Assembly (NCBI GenBank): GCA_041390125.1
Contig: JAWKQN010000004.1
Coordinates: 124,001-188,000 of the forward strand
Direction of reading: 5' to 3'
Length of the DNA stretch: 64,000 nucleotides
DNA from: Gemmatimonadota bacterium
Lineage (GTDB): Bacteria; Gemmatimonadota; Gemmatimonadetes; Longimicrobiales; Gaopeijiaceae
Below the pieces are notes generated by a model that saw nothing but the letters and a program-made list of their open reading frames with translations, did not search any database and was not told where the DNA came from. This document shows, in pieces, positions 34,815 through 43,968 of the stretch. The position numbers were made by a program, and so were the translations under genes. Positions within the stretch are counted from its first letter, which is position 1, and every line of letters begins with the position of its first letter.

Positions 34815-35748
34815 AGGCGATCTCGGGCACGAGCGTGTAGCCGAGGCGCTTCTGGACCGTGTTGCGCGCGAGGTCGATCAGCGTGCGGACGTCCGCGGCC
34901 GTGGCGCCGCCCAGATTGACGATGATGTTCGCGTGCTTGTGGAAGATGCCGGCGCCGCCATGCACGACGCCTTTGAGCCCGCACTCGTCGATCAGACGGC
35001 CCGCGCCGATGCCTTCGATCTTCTGGAAGATCGAGCCCGCGCAGGGATAGAGCCACAGATCGGGATGTCGTTCATCCCGCCACATCAGGTTCTCCCGCAT
35101 CACCTGCCGTAGCGTCTCCAGCGGCGTCGGCTCCAGCCGGAACGTGGCGCTCAGCACGATGTCGGCGCGGTGGTGCAGCACGGATTGGTCATAGCCGAAC
35201 TCGAAGTACTCCACCCCCACCGTGCGGCGCTCGCCCTCCTCGGTCAGCAGATCCGCGGACTCCAGCACCTCCTCGATGAACACCGTGCGCGCCCGCTCGG
35301 GGGCGGGGGAGAGGAAGTGCAGGTTCTGCCACAGCGCCCCGCCCACCGTGCTGGGGATTCCCACGAAGTGGTGCAGCCCGCCCAGCTCCCGTGCCACGGT
35401 CGCGTCGATGAGGTCCGGGAAGGTCTCCACCCCGCTGCCGGCGCGCACGCGGTTCCCGTCCAGGAACTCGATGCCGCCCACCTCGCTGCGGATGACCAGG
35501 CCGCGGAAGCCGCGGTCGCCCACCAGGATGTTGGCGCCCTTGCCGAGCACGAACCACGGGACGCCCGCGGCGCGCGCGGCCGTCACGGCGTCGACCAGGT
35601 CGTCGGCGGTGCGCGCGCGGAAGAGCAGGTCCGCGGGCCCGCCGATGCGGAACGTCGTGAGCGGTGCCAGCGGGACGTCCCGCTCCAGGCGGGCGGAGCC
35701 GAGCGCGGCGCTCAGCTGCTGGACGGCGTCGGGGGCGAGGGTCGGCAT
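34798..35748 (-). CDS. murB: UDP-N-acetylenolpyruvoylglucosamine reductase MurB
   Basis: This 316-residue FAD enzyme reduces UDP-GlcNAc-enolpyruvate to UDP-MurNAc in peptidoglycan synthesis. FAD-binding residues include LTTFRIGGPADLLFRA and FVLGKGANILVGDRGF. HHFVGIPSTVGGALWQN is the glycine-rich substrate loop. YPCAGSIFQKIEG carries the catalytic Ser, and LVPEIAFIGEF carries the C-terminal Glu. It is monocistronic and its 3' end overlaps the convergent hydrolase gene. Confidence 0.95.
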   Translation of the reverse strand: MPTLAPDAVQQLSAALGSARLERDVPLAPLTTFRIGGPADLLFRARTADDLVDAVTAARAAGVPWFVLGKGANILVGDRGFRGLVIRSEVGGIEFLDGNRVRAGSGVETFPDLIDATVARELGGLHHFVGIPSTVGGALWQNLHFLSPAPERARTVFIEEVLESADLLTEEGERRTVGVEYFEFGYDQSVLHHRADIVLSATFRLEPTPLETLRQVMRENLMWRDERHPDLWLYPCAGSIFQKIEGIGAGRLIDECGLKGVVHGGAGIFHKHANIIVNLGGATAADVRTLIDLARNTVQKRLGYTLVPEIAFIGEF

Positions 35749-35861
35749 GGCGGCCTAAGATAGGCGGCGCGACCCGCCCTGGGGAGCGCGGTCCGGCCGC
35801 GACCGCCGTCGAGGATCCGTGGCGCGGCGCCCGAGCGCGGCGCGGAGACGCCGCTCCGGAC

Positions 35862-36386
35862 TCAACGGCGGGTGTACAACCCGTCGAAGAGGGTCGACCA
35901 GGTGGAGCCTCCATCGGTGGACGACTCCCAGTGCTGGCGCACGCGGTCGGGATCTCCGTCGACGCGGCGCCACGTGATGCGCTGCATCGTCGTTGCGCCG
36001 TTCTGCCCCCGGGTCTCGCCCCGGAGCACCATGGCGTCCCCTTCCAGACCGCCTTCCAGCAGGAGCAGCGTTCCCGCGTTGTCCACCCAGGTCTGGTGCC
36101 ATACGCCGCGACGCCGGTCCCAGGTGTTGTAGCTCTCGCCCACGTTCCCCCCGGCGCCTTCCCAGTGCTCCTGCACGGCGCATCCGGCCAGGATGGAGTC
36201 GACCCGGTTGGTGCCGACCACCTGTCCGGCAGGGTTCGTCACCTCCCAGGTCCCCACCCAGAAATCGAACTGGCGGTGCTCCGGCGCGGCGCAGGTGGGT
36301 GGCGCGGGCTGCTGCGCCGCGGCCGGGGCCGCGAGCACCAGCAGCGCGGCGATGAGGGTCGGGAGCAACGAGCGCGCGTACGGCAT
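35862..36386 (-). CDS. Secreted DUF1579-like protein
   Basis: This 174-residue protein has a signal peptide (SLLPTLIAALLVLAAPAAAQ) and a beta-rich domain: HRQFDFWVGTWEVTNPAGQVVGTNRVDSILAGCAVQEHWEG, GESYNTWDRRRGVWHQTWVDNAGTLLLLEGGLEG and HWESSTDGGSTWSTLFDGLYTRR. The F-D-F-W-x-G-x-W start is typical of DUF1579-type lipocalin-like proteins. The ATG at 36386 has GAGG six bases upstream; an upstream ATG at 36443 would spoil the signal. Function unknown. Confidence 0.8.
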   Translation of the reverse strand: MPYARSLLPTLIAALLVLAAPAAAQQPAPPTCAAPEHRQFDFWVGTWEVTNPAGQVVGTNRVDSILAGCAVQEHWEGAGGNVGESYNTWDRRRGVWHQTWVDNAGTLLLLEGGLEGDAMVLRGETRGQNGATTMQRITWRRVDGDPDRVRQHWESSTDGGSTWSTLFDGLYTRR

Positions 36387-36474
36387 CGGAACCTCGGGGC
36401 AGGGGAGCGTCAGCGCCGTGCTGCGATACGGGGTCCGCGCCACGTCGCTTACCGGAGAGGGCTGCCTGAGACCC

Positions 36475-39147
36475 TCAGCCCTCGCGCAACGCCTCGACAG
36501 GATCGACGCGGGTCGCGCGCAGCGCCGGGACGATGCACGCGAGTGCCCCCACGCCCAGCAACGCCACCGGCAGCAGCATGAAGGTGGCCGGATCGGTGGG
36601 CGCGACGCCGTAGAGGAGCCCCTCCACCAGACGGGTCGCCCAGAACGCGAGGACCAGTCCCACCAGGGCGCCGAGGAGGACCGGCCCGAGCCCCTCCCGG
36701 ACGATCATGCCGGTCACGCGGGCGCGGCCCGCGCCCAACGCGACGCGAACGCCGATCTCGCGGATCCGGCCGGACACGCCGTAGGACACCACCCCGTAGA
36801 TGCCGACCGCCGCCAACAGCAGGGCGAGCGCGCCGAAGATCCCCAAGACACGGCTGGTCAGGCGCGGGGCCGCCAGGGACGCCTGCAGGCGGTCGTCGAG
36901 GGTGCGCAGATCGGCCAGCGGAAGATCGGGGTCGATCTCCGCCATCGCAGCCCGCACGGACGGCACGAGCGCCAGCGGCTCCTCTCGTGCGCGCAACACC
37001 ACGCTGAGGCCGCGCGGCCAGTAGTATCCGGAACGGGCCGCTTGCTGGTGCGCCAGATAGACGGCCGGGACGGTCTCCTCATCCAGGCGGTTGGCGTACT
37101 GCTCGCGGGCCACACCGACGACGGTGATCCAATTCACGTACGGGGTGCCGTCGCCATCCGACCTCTCGTAGCCCCAGCGTTTCCCCACCGCGCTCTCGCC
37201 CGGCCAGTACGTGCGCGCCATGGTCTCGCTCACGACGCCCACGAGCGCCCCCTCCGGCGTATCCGTGGGCAGGAAGCCCCGGCCCTCAAGGATCGGGATG
37301 CCCAGCGTCTCGAAGAACCCCGTGCTGACGATGGACACGCGCGCGTTCCACGCGAGATCTCCCTCCCCGCGGGGCGGCCGATCGTCCAGGGCGAAGTCCC
37401 ACCGATTGCCCGCGCCGCCGAAGGGGAGCGCATCGCCGAGCGCCACTGCGGTCACCCCCGGCACGGCGGCGAGACGCTCGGTGAGACGCGCGAAGACCAT
37501 CGGTGTCTGCGCGTCGTTCGGATACCGCGCCGTGGGGAGCGTGAGCTCGAAGGACATGAGACGCTCGGCGTCGAACCCGGGATCCGTCCGCACGAGGCGC
37601 TCCAGGCTGCGGCCGACGAGCGCCGCGAGGATCACGACCACGAGCCCCAGCCCGACCTCGGTGACGACGAGCCCGTCGCGCAGCGTGGAGCGACCGCGGC
37701 TGCCGATCGCGCGGGTGCCCGAGCCAGGAGTGATCCCCCGACGACGTGTGAGCGCGAGGGCGGGCAGCACGCTGAAGAGCAGGGCGGTCAGGACGCCCGT
37801 CCCCACGGCGAACGCGACGACGGCGCCGTTGATGCGCACCTCGTCGAGCCGGGGCAGCGCCCGGGGGTCGATGGCGATGAGCGCGTCCGTGACCCCGTGC
37901 GCGAGGAGGAGGCCGAGCAGCGCGGCACCGCCCGACAGCACCAGGCTCTCGGTGACGAGCTGTCGGACGATGCGGGTCCGTCCGGCCCCGAGCGCGGTCC
38001 GCAGCGTCAACTCGAACGAGCGACGCTCGCCCCGCGCGAGCAGCAGGTTGGCGACGTTCGCACAGGCGATGAGCAGCACCAGGCCTGCCGCGACCAGCAG
38101 GATGCGCAGGATGCGCGGCGCATCGCCCAGCAGGTCCGCCTTGAGCGAGGTGGCCCAGGCGAAGTGCGCGACGTTGTGCTCGTATGCCGCGGCCCAGCGC
38201 GCGTTGCTGACGGTGAGCTCCGAATCCAGGTCGGCCAGCGTGGCATCGGGGCGCAGTCGGGCCACGACCCGTACCCCGTGACCGCCTCGGGTCCCCTCTG
38301 TGGATCGGTCCAGCCCGAGCGGCACCCAGGCGCGGGCCTCGTCCGGGAACGCGAAGCCCCGGGGCATCACGCCGAGCACCCGGGTGGCTTGTCCGTTCAA
38401 CTCCACCGAGCGTCCCACGATCGCGGGGTCGGCGCCGAAGCGCTCCGTCCACAATCCATGTCCGAGGACGACCGTGGGAGAGGCTCCGGTCCGGTCGTCC
38501 TCCACCTCGAACCACCGGCCCAGGGCGGGAGGGACGCCGAGGACTCGCACCAGGGACGCCGAGACGCGACCGACCGCGAGGCGCTCCGGTTCCGCGTCCC
38601 CGCCGGTGAGGCTGCGGGTGCCCCCACGATAGAACGCCACGGCCTCCAGGCTTCCCGTCTCCTCCGCCAGGTCCAGCGCCTCGGGTCCGGAGAGATCGAA
38701 CTTCGGGATGTCGAAGCCGGACGGGGGCAGGTAGCGCATCCACACGTCCACGATCCGGTCGGCATCCGGATAGGGAAGCGGCTGCACCGCGACGCCCCAC
38801 GCGACGCTGAAGGCGGCCACCGTGGCGCCGATGGCGAGCGTGAGCGTGAGCGCTGCCACGCCGGCGAAGCTCCAGTCGCGCCGGAACTGGCGCACGGCGA
38901 ACCGGAGGTCCTGCGTCGTCTCATCCCACCACCGCTTCCGCCTCATCCGCCCGTCCCTCCTCCGTCCCAGGTCACGGCAGGTCGACTTCACCCGCTCGAT
39001 GTCACCGAAGCGTCGCAGCGCCTCGGCGCGGGCGGCCTCCTCGGACCACCCGCGTGCTGTCAGCTCGCGCACCCGCATCGCGATGTGGAACGCGAGCTCC
39101 TCGTCCACCTCGCGCTCGACCGGCGGGCCCACTCCCTCGTCGCGCAT
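36475..39147 (-). CDS. ADOP-family ABC transporter permease (second copy)
   Basis: This 890-residue protein has the same domain order as the first ADOP permease: an N-terminal soluble helix region (REVDEELAFHIAMRVRELTARGWSEEAA, typical of the family), TTQDLRFAVRQFRRDWSF, two FtsX/MacB_PCD units and the ending VDPVEALREG. The N-terminal segment differs in sequence from the first copy, so the two are paralogues, not a recent duplication. It starts 2 bp after the PadR gene and is clearly in that operon. Confidence 0.92.
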   Translation of the reverse strand: MRDEGVGPPVEREVDEELAFHIAMRVRELTARGWSEEAARAEALRRFGDIERVKSTCRDLGRRRDGRMRRKRWWDETTQDLRFAVRQFRRDWSFAGVAALTLTLAIGATVAAFSVAWGVAVQPLPYPDADRIVDVWMRYLPPSGFDIPKFDLSGPEALDLAEETGSLEAVAFYRGGTRSLTGGDAEPERLAVGRVSASLVRVLGVPPALGRWFEVEDDRTGASPTVVLGHGLWTERFGADPAIVGRSVELNGQATRVLGVMPRGFAFPDEARAWVPLGLDRSTEGTRGGHGVRVVARLRPDATLADLDSELTVSNARWAAAYEHNVAHFAWATSLKADLLGDAPRILRILLVAAGLVLLIACANVANLLLARGERRSFELTLRTALGAGRTRIVRQLVTESLVLSGGAALLGLLLAHGVTDALIAIDPRALPRLDEVRINGAVVAFAVGTGVLTALLFSVLPALALTRRRGITPGSGTRAIGSRGRSTLRDGLVVTEVGLGLVVVILAALVGRSLERLVRTDPGFDAERLMSFELTLPTARYPNDAQTPMVFARLTERLAAVPGVTAVALGDALPFGGAGNRWDFALDDRPPRGEGDLAWNARVSIVSTGFFETLGIPILEGRGFLPTDTPEGALVGVVSETMARTYWPGESAVGKRWGYERSDGDGTPYVNWITVVGVAREQYANRLDEETVPAVYLAHQQAARSGYYWPRGLSVVLRAREEPLALVPSVRAAMAEIDPDLPLADLRTLDDRLQASLAAPRLTSRVLGIFGALALLLAAVGIYGVVSYGVSGRIREIGVRVALGAGRARVTGMIVREGLGPVLLGALVGLVLAFWATRLVEGLLYGVAPTDPATFMLLPVALLGVGALACIVPALRATRVDPVEALREG

Positions 39148-39149
39148 CG

Positions 39150-39482
39150 TCAGCGAGTCTCGAGCACCGACGAGACGGCCCGGCTGAACTGCCGCCACGC
39201 CTCGGTCTCGGTCGCGAGCCGCGCCCGGCCGCGGGCCGTCAGGTGGTAGAACTTCGCGCGGCGCTCCAGCTCGGAGACGCCCCACTCGGAGCGCAGCAAC
39301 CCCTTCTTCTCCAGGCGGTAGAGGGCCGGGTACAGCGACCCCTCTTCGACCGCGATCGCTTCGCCGGTGCGCTCCTCCAGCCACCGCGCGATCGCGTAGC
39401 CATGGAGCGGTCCGTGGGAGAGCGTCTTGAGGACGAGCGTGTCGAGCGTGCCGTGCAGGAGCCGGCGTCCGTCCGTGGTCAT
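39150..39482 (-). CDS. PadR-family transcriptional regulator (second copy)
   Basis: This 110-residue protein has the PadR helix-turn-helix: LLHGTLDTLVLKTLSHGPLHGYAIARWLEERTGEAIAVEEGSLYPALYRLEKKGLLRSEW and the wing KFYHLTARGRARL. It precedes its ADOP permease by 2 bp, as in the first module. Direct repeats next to a consensus -35 upstream (39492-39540) are likely its operators. Confidence 0.94.
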   Translation of the reverse strand: MTTDGRRLLHGTLDTLVLKTLSHGPLHGYAIARWLEERTGEAIAVEEGSLYPALYRLEKKGLLRSEWGVSELERRAKFYHLTARGRARLATETEAWRQFSRAVSSVLETR

Positions 39483-39491
39483 CTCCGTCCT

Positions 39492-39540
39492 TGCCTAGAG
39501 GGTCTGGGTAACAATGAGGCTCGTATGCCTAGACTGTCAA
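39492..39540 (-). promoter_or_regulatory. padR-permease promoter with TCTAGGCA direct repeats
   Basis: On the minus strand, a perfect -35 TTGACA (39540-39535) is followed at 18 nt by CATTGT (39516-39511) as a weak -10. The octamer TCTAGGCA occurs twice, at 39533-39526 directly after the -35 and at 39499-39492 near the start codon, 34 bp apart. This would let PadR bind across the promoter. The roles are inferred. Confidence 0.55.
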
Positions 39541-39650
39541 GGTATGAAAGGGTGGGGGACGGATCCGCACGGGCCGGTCCGCGGGAGCGCCGGGGCGGGA
39601 GCGGACGTCGGCACGCCGGGGCGTAGCGCGCGCGACCGGTGCAGCCTGCC

Positions 39651-41102
39651 TCAGCCCGCCAGCATCCCCCGCATCTCCATCGGCTGCGCCAACAGCCAGA
39701 TCGAGGCGAGGAGGAGGAGGACGGCCAGCCCGCGCCACGGGAGCGCCGCGGAGGCCGCGCGCGCCGGTCCGTGCACGTCGGCACCGATCCGGCCCAGGAG
39801 GCGCCAGGTCCACGCACAGCCGGCGAGGAGGAAGAGGACCTGCACCGGGAAGATCCACGCGGCGGGGGACGCGGCCACGTGCGCAACGGAGAGCGGGTCG
39901 TGACTCGCGCCGGCGCCTCCGATCGCCCCCGCTCGCACCCAGCGGCCCAGCAGCGGCGCGAGCGTGGACGTGCCCAGCACCACGTGGAAGAAGTGGTGCG
40001 CGCCCCACATGGACAGACCGAATGGGATCCACCCCCACACGAAGCGTCGCCAGGCGGACGCCCGACCCGTGCGGGCGCGTTCCCAGACGGCCGCCGCGCC
40101 GACCAGCAGGAGGGGCGCGAGGACCAGCGTCAGCACCAGGGCACCGGCCAGGACGAGCCCGGGGGCCACGCCCCACGCGGCGGCCCAGCGCCGCTGCAGC
40201 GCCACGAAGGGCGCCACCATACCCAGGGCGTTGATCAGCGACGCGAAGGTCATGACCACGGCGAGCACGGCCAGGTCTCCGCGTTCGCCGAGGCGACCCA
40301 CGCCCGAGCGCACGGGGTCGCCCCCGAGCTCCAGCCCCGGACGCCGCGCCAGGATGCCCACGTTGTCGTGTGGACACGCGTGGATGCACTCCATGCAGAA
40401 CGTGCAATCCACGTTGCCCACCTTGCGGGGCTGGAAGAGCCACAGCTCGCAGCCGCGCTGCACCGGCAGCGACCCTCCCCCCGGTCCCGTGCCCGGAGCC
40501 CAACGGCCCCGGATGCAGTCCTTGGTCGCGCAGGTCGCACAGCGCCCCGGATCGCGGACGGTCACCTCGAACGGGGAGAGCGGCGCGTGCACGAAGTGGA
40601 ACTGGCCGATCGGGCACACATGCTTGCAGAAGGCGGCGCCTCGGAACAGTCCGTCGACCGCGAACGCGGTGCCGAAGTAGCCGAGCACCACCCAGGCCGT
40701 CCAGACCGGGCTGGCCCACAGGTCGAGCGCCTCGTAGGACCAGAAGAAGAGGAGCAGGACGCCCACGGCCACGGCCTTGCCCTTGAGCCAGGAGGGGACG
40801 GGTCGGGTGGGACGGCTCCACCGCTTGGCCAGACGCCGGGTGAGCATGAAGGGGCAGGCCATGCAGAACACGTTGCCCACGGCCAGCAGCGCCACCACCA
40901 CGAGGCCGCGCCACTGCACCCAGGGCAGCGTGCCCGCCGCGTTGCGGCTGGCGTCCGCCGGCCCGGTGAAGCCGTCCACCACCACGAGGAGCGCCACGAG
41001 CAGGAGCGCGGTCTGGAGCACGGTCCGGGCGTGGCGCCAGCGCAGGAACGGCCCCAACACGGGGAGCGCCATCAAGTCCGTTCGTCCTCGCTGCCCCGCC
41101 AT
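39651..41102 (-). CDS. Membrane 4Fe-4S protein, NapH/NosR/MauN-like
   Basis: This 483-residue integral membrane protein has about nine helices. Cytoplasmic or inter-helix Cys motifs are GNVFCMACPFM, FCKHVCPIGQF, then ferredoxin-type clusters CATCATKDC and CTFCMECIHACPHD. The HHFFHVV segment in a later helix could hold a heme but this is uncertain. Related proteins pass electrons from quinols to periplasmic redox enzymes. No partner oxidoreductase is adjacent. An internal ATG (41072) is an alternative start. It is divergent from the ECF sigma gene, with 209 bp between them in which I see no clear promoter. Confidence 0.85.
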   Translation of the reverse strand: MAGQRGRTDLMALPVLGPFLRWRHARTVLQTALLLVALLVVVDGFTGPADASRNAAGTLPWVQWRGLVVVALLAVGNVFCMACPFMLTRRLAKRWSRPTRPVPSWLKGKAVAVGVLLLFFWSYEALDLWASPVWTAWVVLGYFGTAFAVDGLFRGAAFCKHVCPIGQFHFVHAPLSPFEVTVRDPGRCATCATKDCIRGRWAPGTGPGGGSLPVQRGCELWLFQPRKVGNVDCTFCMECIHACPHDNVGILARRPGLELGGDPVRSGVGRLGERGDLAVLAVVMTFASLINALGMVAPFVALQRRWAAAWGVAPGLVLAGALVLTLVLAPLLLVGAAAVWERARTGRASAWRRFVWGWIPFGLSMWGAHHFFHVVLGTSTLAPLLGRWVRAGAIGGAGASHDPLSVAHVAASPAAWIFPVQVLFLLAGCAWTWRLLGRIGADVHGPARAASAALPWRGLAVLLLLASIWLLAQPMEMRGMLAG

Positions 41103-41311
41103 CCGCTCCCGTCCTCGGTCCGCGACCGGCTCTCCCCCGGCGCTCCTGGGCGCGGCGTGACGCCGGCGCCGGGCCTATGCTACGCGTCGGGGCGGGTCCG
41201 GCAAGCGGAGGCGTCGGTTCCACGACGCCCGCCGAGGACCGCCCGCAACCCTCCGGCGGGACGCGTTGTCCCACGGGTGGACGGACAAGACCGACGCATC
41301 GGAAGCGGGAC

Positions 41312-41851
41312 GTGGACGACCAGCTGCTCATCCAGCGGGCCAGGAACGGAGACGAGGGCGCCTACCGGGCGCTCTACGACGCGCACGTGGACCGGATCTT
41401 CCGGCTCACGTACCGGATGGCGGGCGACGAGCAACAGGCGCGCGAATACACGCAGGACACGTTCGTGCGCGCCTTCCAACGCCTGGACGACTTCCGCGGG
41501 GACGCGCGGTTCTCCACGTGGCTGCATTCGATCGCGGTCTCGGTGACCATCAACGGAGCACGCAAGGTGAAGCGCCTCGACGCCCGCCACACGGAGCTGG
41601 ATCCGCACGGCCACGGGACGAGCGCGCGGGTCGGCGATCCCGGTCTGCGGGAGCGTCTGCGCCGCGCGATCGACGGGTTGCCGGAGATCTACCGGACCGT
41701 CTTCCTGATGCACGACCTGGAGGGCTATCCGCACCAGGACATCGCCGATGCGCTGGGGATCGCGCTCGGCACCTCGAAGGCGCGGCTCTCGCGCGCCCGG
41801 GCCGCCCTGCGCGGTCTGCTGGGCGACGCCGCCAAGGAGTACGTGACGTGA
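41312..41851 (+). CDS. ECF-family RNA polymerase sigma factor
   Basis: This 179-residue protein has region 2 (LIQRARNGDEGAYRALYDAHVDRIFRLTYRMAGDEQQAREYTQDTFVRAFQRLDDFRGDARFSTWLHSIAV) and region 4 (LRRAIDGLPEIYRTVFLMHDLEGYPHQDIADALGIALGTSKARLSRARAAL). GTG 41312 with GGAAG upstream fits the usual ECF N-terminus (DDQLLIQRARNGDEGAY); earlier starts add an unlikely 45-residue tail. Its stop overlaps the anti-sigma start (GTGA). It probably controls this operon and others. Confidence 0.95.
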   Translation: MDDQLLIQRARNGDEGAYRALYDAHVDRIFRLTYRMAGDEQQAREYTQDTFVRAFQRLDDFRGDARFSTWLHSIAVSVTINGARKVKRLDARHTELDPHGHGTSARVGDPGLRERLRRAIDGLPEIYRTVFLMHDLEGYPHQDIADALGIALGTSKARLSRARAALRGLLGDAAKEYVT

Positions 41852-42540
41852 CGCACCGCGATGAAGGTCTGGATCCCGAGCTGGAGGCGCTGGTGGAGGA
41901 GGCCCGGGCCGACTACCACCCGCCGCCGCCGACACCTCGCGAGGCGATGTGGGAGGGAGTACGTGCGCGCCTGGAGGAGACCGCCGCTCCCGCGTCGGCG
42001 CCGCCTGCGCGCGCATCGGGACGGCGTGGCGCCTCGCTCGTGTGGCGCGTCCTCGCCGCGAGTGTGGTGCTGGCCCTGGGGGTGGGGCTGGGTCGCTGGT
42101 CGGTCCAACGCACGGCTCCGCCGCAGGCGGCCCCCGTGGCCGGGGTCGGGCCGGCGGCGGGGGCGCCCCGGGCCGCTCCGGCCGGGCCGTCCGAGCGGGT
42201 GCTCCGCTTCGCCGCCTTCGAGCACCTCTCCGAGACCCAGCAGTTCCTTTCGGCGCTCGACACCACGGCCGTGGAGGGGGGAGACGTCTCCGCCTGGGGC
42301 ACGCGCCTGCTGACCGACACGCGTCTGCTGCTCGACACGCCGGCGTCCGAGGATCCGGAGCTCCGGCGGTTGCTGGAAGACCTGGAGCTGGTCCTCGCGC
42401 AGGTGGTGCAGCTCACCGCCACACGGGGCGAAGCGGTGGAGCGTGTGGAGGTGGAGACGTTCCGCGAGGGACTGCGCGAGCAACAGGTGCTGCCGCGCAT
42501 CCGACGACTGCTCCCGCCGGTGATCGGCGCGGACGACTGA
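41848..42540 (+). CDS. Membrane protein, likely anti-sigma factor
   Basis: This 230-residue protein starts at GTG 41848, overlapping the sigma stop, with AAGGAG nine bases upstream. A soluble acidic N-terminus (DPELEALVEEARADYHPPPPTPREAMWEGVRARLEE) precedes one membrane helix (VWRVLAASVVLALGVGLG, about 67-85) and a periplasmic helical region of about 140 residues (SETQQFLSALDTTAVEGG, LEDLELVLAQVVQLT). This gene order and topology is typical of ECF anti-sigma factors, but there is no HxxxCxxC zinc motif and no Cys at all, so it is not the classic ZAS type. The sigma-binding role is inferred from context. Confidence 0.78.
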   Translation: MTHRDEGLDPELEALVEEARADYHPPPPTPREAMWEGVRARLEETAAPASAPPARASGRRGASLVWRVLAASVVLALGVGLGRWSVQRTAPPQAAPVAGVGPAAGAPRAAPAGPSERVLRFAAFEHLSETQQFLSALDTTAVEGGDVSAWGTRLLTDTRLLLDTPASEDPELRRLLEDLELVLAQVVQLTATRGEAVERVEVETFREGLREQQVLPRIRRLLPPVIGADD

Positions 42541-42570
42541 CATAGATCGAACCCAGGAAGGGGACGGACG

Positions 42571-43968
42571 ATGATGGGACGACAGATCTGCACCGCGATG
42601 GCGCTGGCCGGGTGGACCCTGCTCGGAGGGATGCGCATCGCGGCCCAGGAGCCGGAAGCCGAGGCCTGGCGGGGGCCGGTTGTGCCCGCGGAGGTGCGCT
42701 TCGTCGAGTACGGCACCACGCAGGAAGTGCCCGGCGACAGCCTCTACCGGCGCGCCCGCAGCGCCCTCAACCGGCGCGAGTTCGAAGCGGCCGCCACGCA
42801 GTTCCAGGAGCTGCGCCGCCGCTTCCCATCGTCGGCGTTCACGCCGGATACCTACTACTACGAAGCCTTCGCGCTCTACCGGTTGGGACAGGAGCGTTCC
42901 GGCGCCCGTGCCCGCGAGTCGCACCAGCGGGCGCTGGAGCTGCTGGACCGGCAGGCCGCGGAGCATGGATCTGCGGGTACGCTGCCCGACGCCCGTGCGC
43001 TGCGCGGCCGCATCCAGGGCGAGCTGGCGCGGCTCGGGGATGCCCGCTCACGCGACGCCGTGCTCGACCGCGCCCAGCAGGCGTGCGACCGCTCCGACCA
43101 GGAGCTGCGCGCGGCCGCCCTGTCCGCGTTGCTGAACATGGACGAGGAGCGCGCGCTCCCGATCCTGCGGGAGGTGCTCGCCAACCGGGACGCCTGCGGT
43201 GCCGAGCTGCGGGCCCAGGCGATCTTCATCCTGGCGCAGCACGGCGGCGACGAGGCGGTCGACGCGCTGCTCGACCTCGCCTCGCGCGATCCCGATCCCG
43301 ACCCCGAGGTCCGCAAGGCCGCCGTGTTCTGGCTCTCCCAGGTCGATCGCCCGGAGGCGGTGACCGCGCTGCTGGACCTCCTGGAGGACTCCGACGATCC
43401 CGAGATCCTGGAGCAGGCGATCTTCGCGCTGTCGCAGCACGACGATCCCCGCGCTGCCGAGGTGCTGGGAGAGTACGCGCGGCGCAGCGACGTGCCGGCC
43501 GAGGCGCGGGGCCGGGCCATCTTCTGGATGGGGCAGAGCGGTGGACCCGAAGCCGTCGGGGCGCTGCGGGAGCTCTTTGCCGAGATGGCCGATCCCGAGC
43601 TGAAGAAGGCCGTGCTGTTCGCCATGTCGCAGCGGTCCGAGCCGGGCGCGCGCGAGTTCCTGACGGACGTGGCGCTCGACCGCCGGCAACCGCCGGAAGT
43701 GCGCAAGGACGCGCTGTTCTGGGCGTCCCAGAGCGGCATCCCCGCCAGCGAGCTGGTCGACATCCTCAGGAGCAGTGACGATCCCGAGATCCGGGAGGCC
43801 GTGATCTTCGGGCTCGCCCAGCAGCGGGGTCCGGAAGCGGTGGATGCGCTGATGGACGTCGCGCGCTCCGAGGACGATCCCGAGCTGCGCGAGCAGGCCA
43901 TCTTCTGGCTGGGACAGATGGACGACCCCCGCATCCCGGAGTTCCTGCTGGAGCTGATCCGGCGATGA
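42571..43968 (+). CDS. Secreted TPR/HEAT-repeat protein in the sigma-factor operon
   Basis: This 465-residue protein has a signal peptide (MALAGWTLLGGMRIAAQ), a tetratricopeptide-like block (DSLYRRARSALNRREFEAAATQFQELRRRFP, about 45-120) and about nine HEAT-type repeats of near 31 residues. The repeat core reads DPE(L/V)RK-A-(V/I)F-W-L-(S/G)Q, as in DPEVRKAAVFWLSQ, DPEILEQAIFALSQ, DPELKKAVLFAMSQ and DPELREQAIFWLGQ. HEAT arrays bind other proteins. Being exported and co-transcribed with a sigma/anti-sigma pair suggests a periplasmic sensor or scaffold. The stop overlaps the next HEAT gene (ATGA). Confidence 0.82.
   Translation: MMGRQICTAMALAGWTLLGGMRIAAQEPEAEAWRGPVVPAEVRFVEYGTTQEVPGDSLYRRARSALNRREFEAAATQFQELRRRFPSSAFTPDTYYYEAFALYRLGQERSGARARESHQRALELLDRQAAEHGSAGTLPDARALRGRIQGELARLGDARSRDAVLDRAQQACDRSDQELRAAALSALLNMDEERALPILREVLANRDACGAELRAQAIFILAQHGGDEAVDALLDLASRDPDPDPEVRKAAVFWLSQVDRPEAVTALLDLLEDSDDPEILEQAIFALSQHDDPRAAEVLGEYARRSDVPAEARGRAIFWMGQSGGPEAVGALRELFAEMADPELKKAVLFAMSQRSEPGAREFLTDVALDRRQPPEVRKDALFWASQSGIPASELVDILRSSDDPEIREAVIFGLAQQRGPEAVDALMDVARSEDDPELREQAIFWLGQMDDPRIPEFLLELIRR

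Noticed and set aside
36193..39249. Plus-strand open frame of about 1000 codons opposite the second ADOP permease
   Set aside because: No membrane or domain pattern; the permease on the other strand is clear.
41221..41290. ECF-type autoregulatory promoter (GCAACC ... CGTTGT)
   Set aside because: The spacing is 12 nt, too short for ECF promoters.
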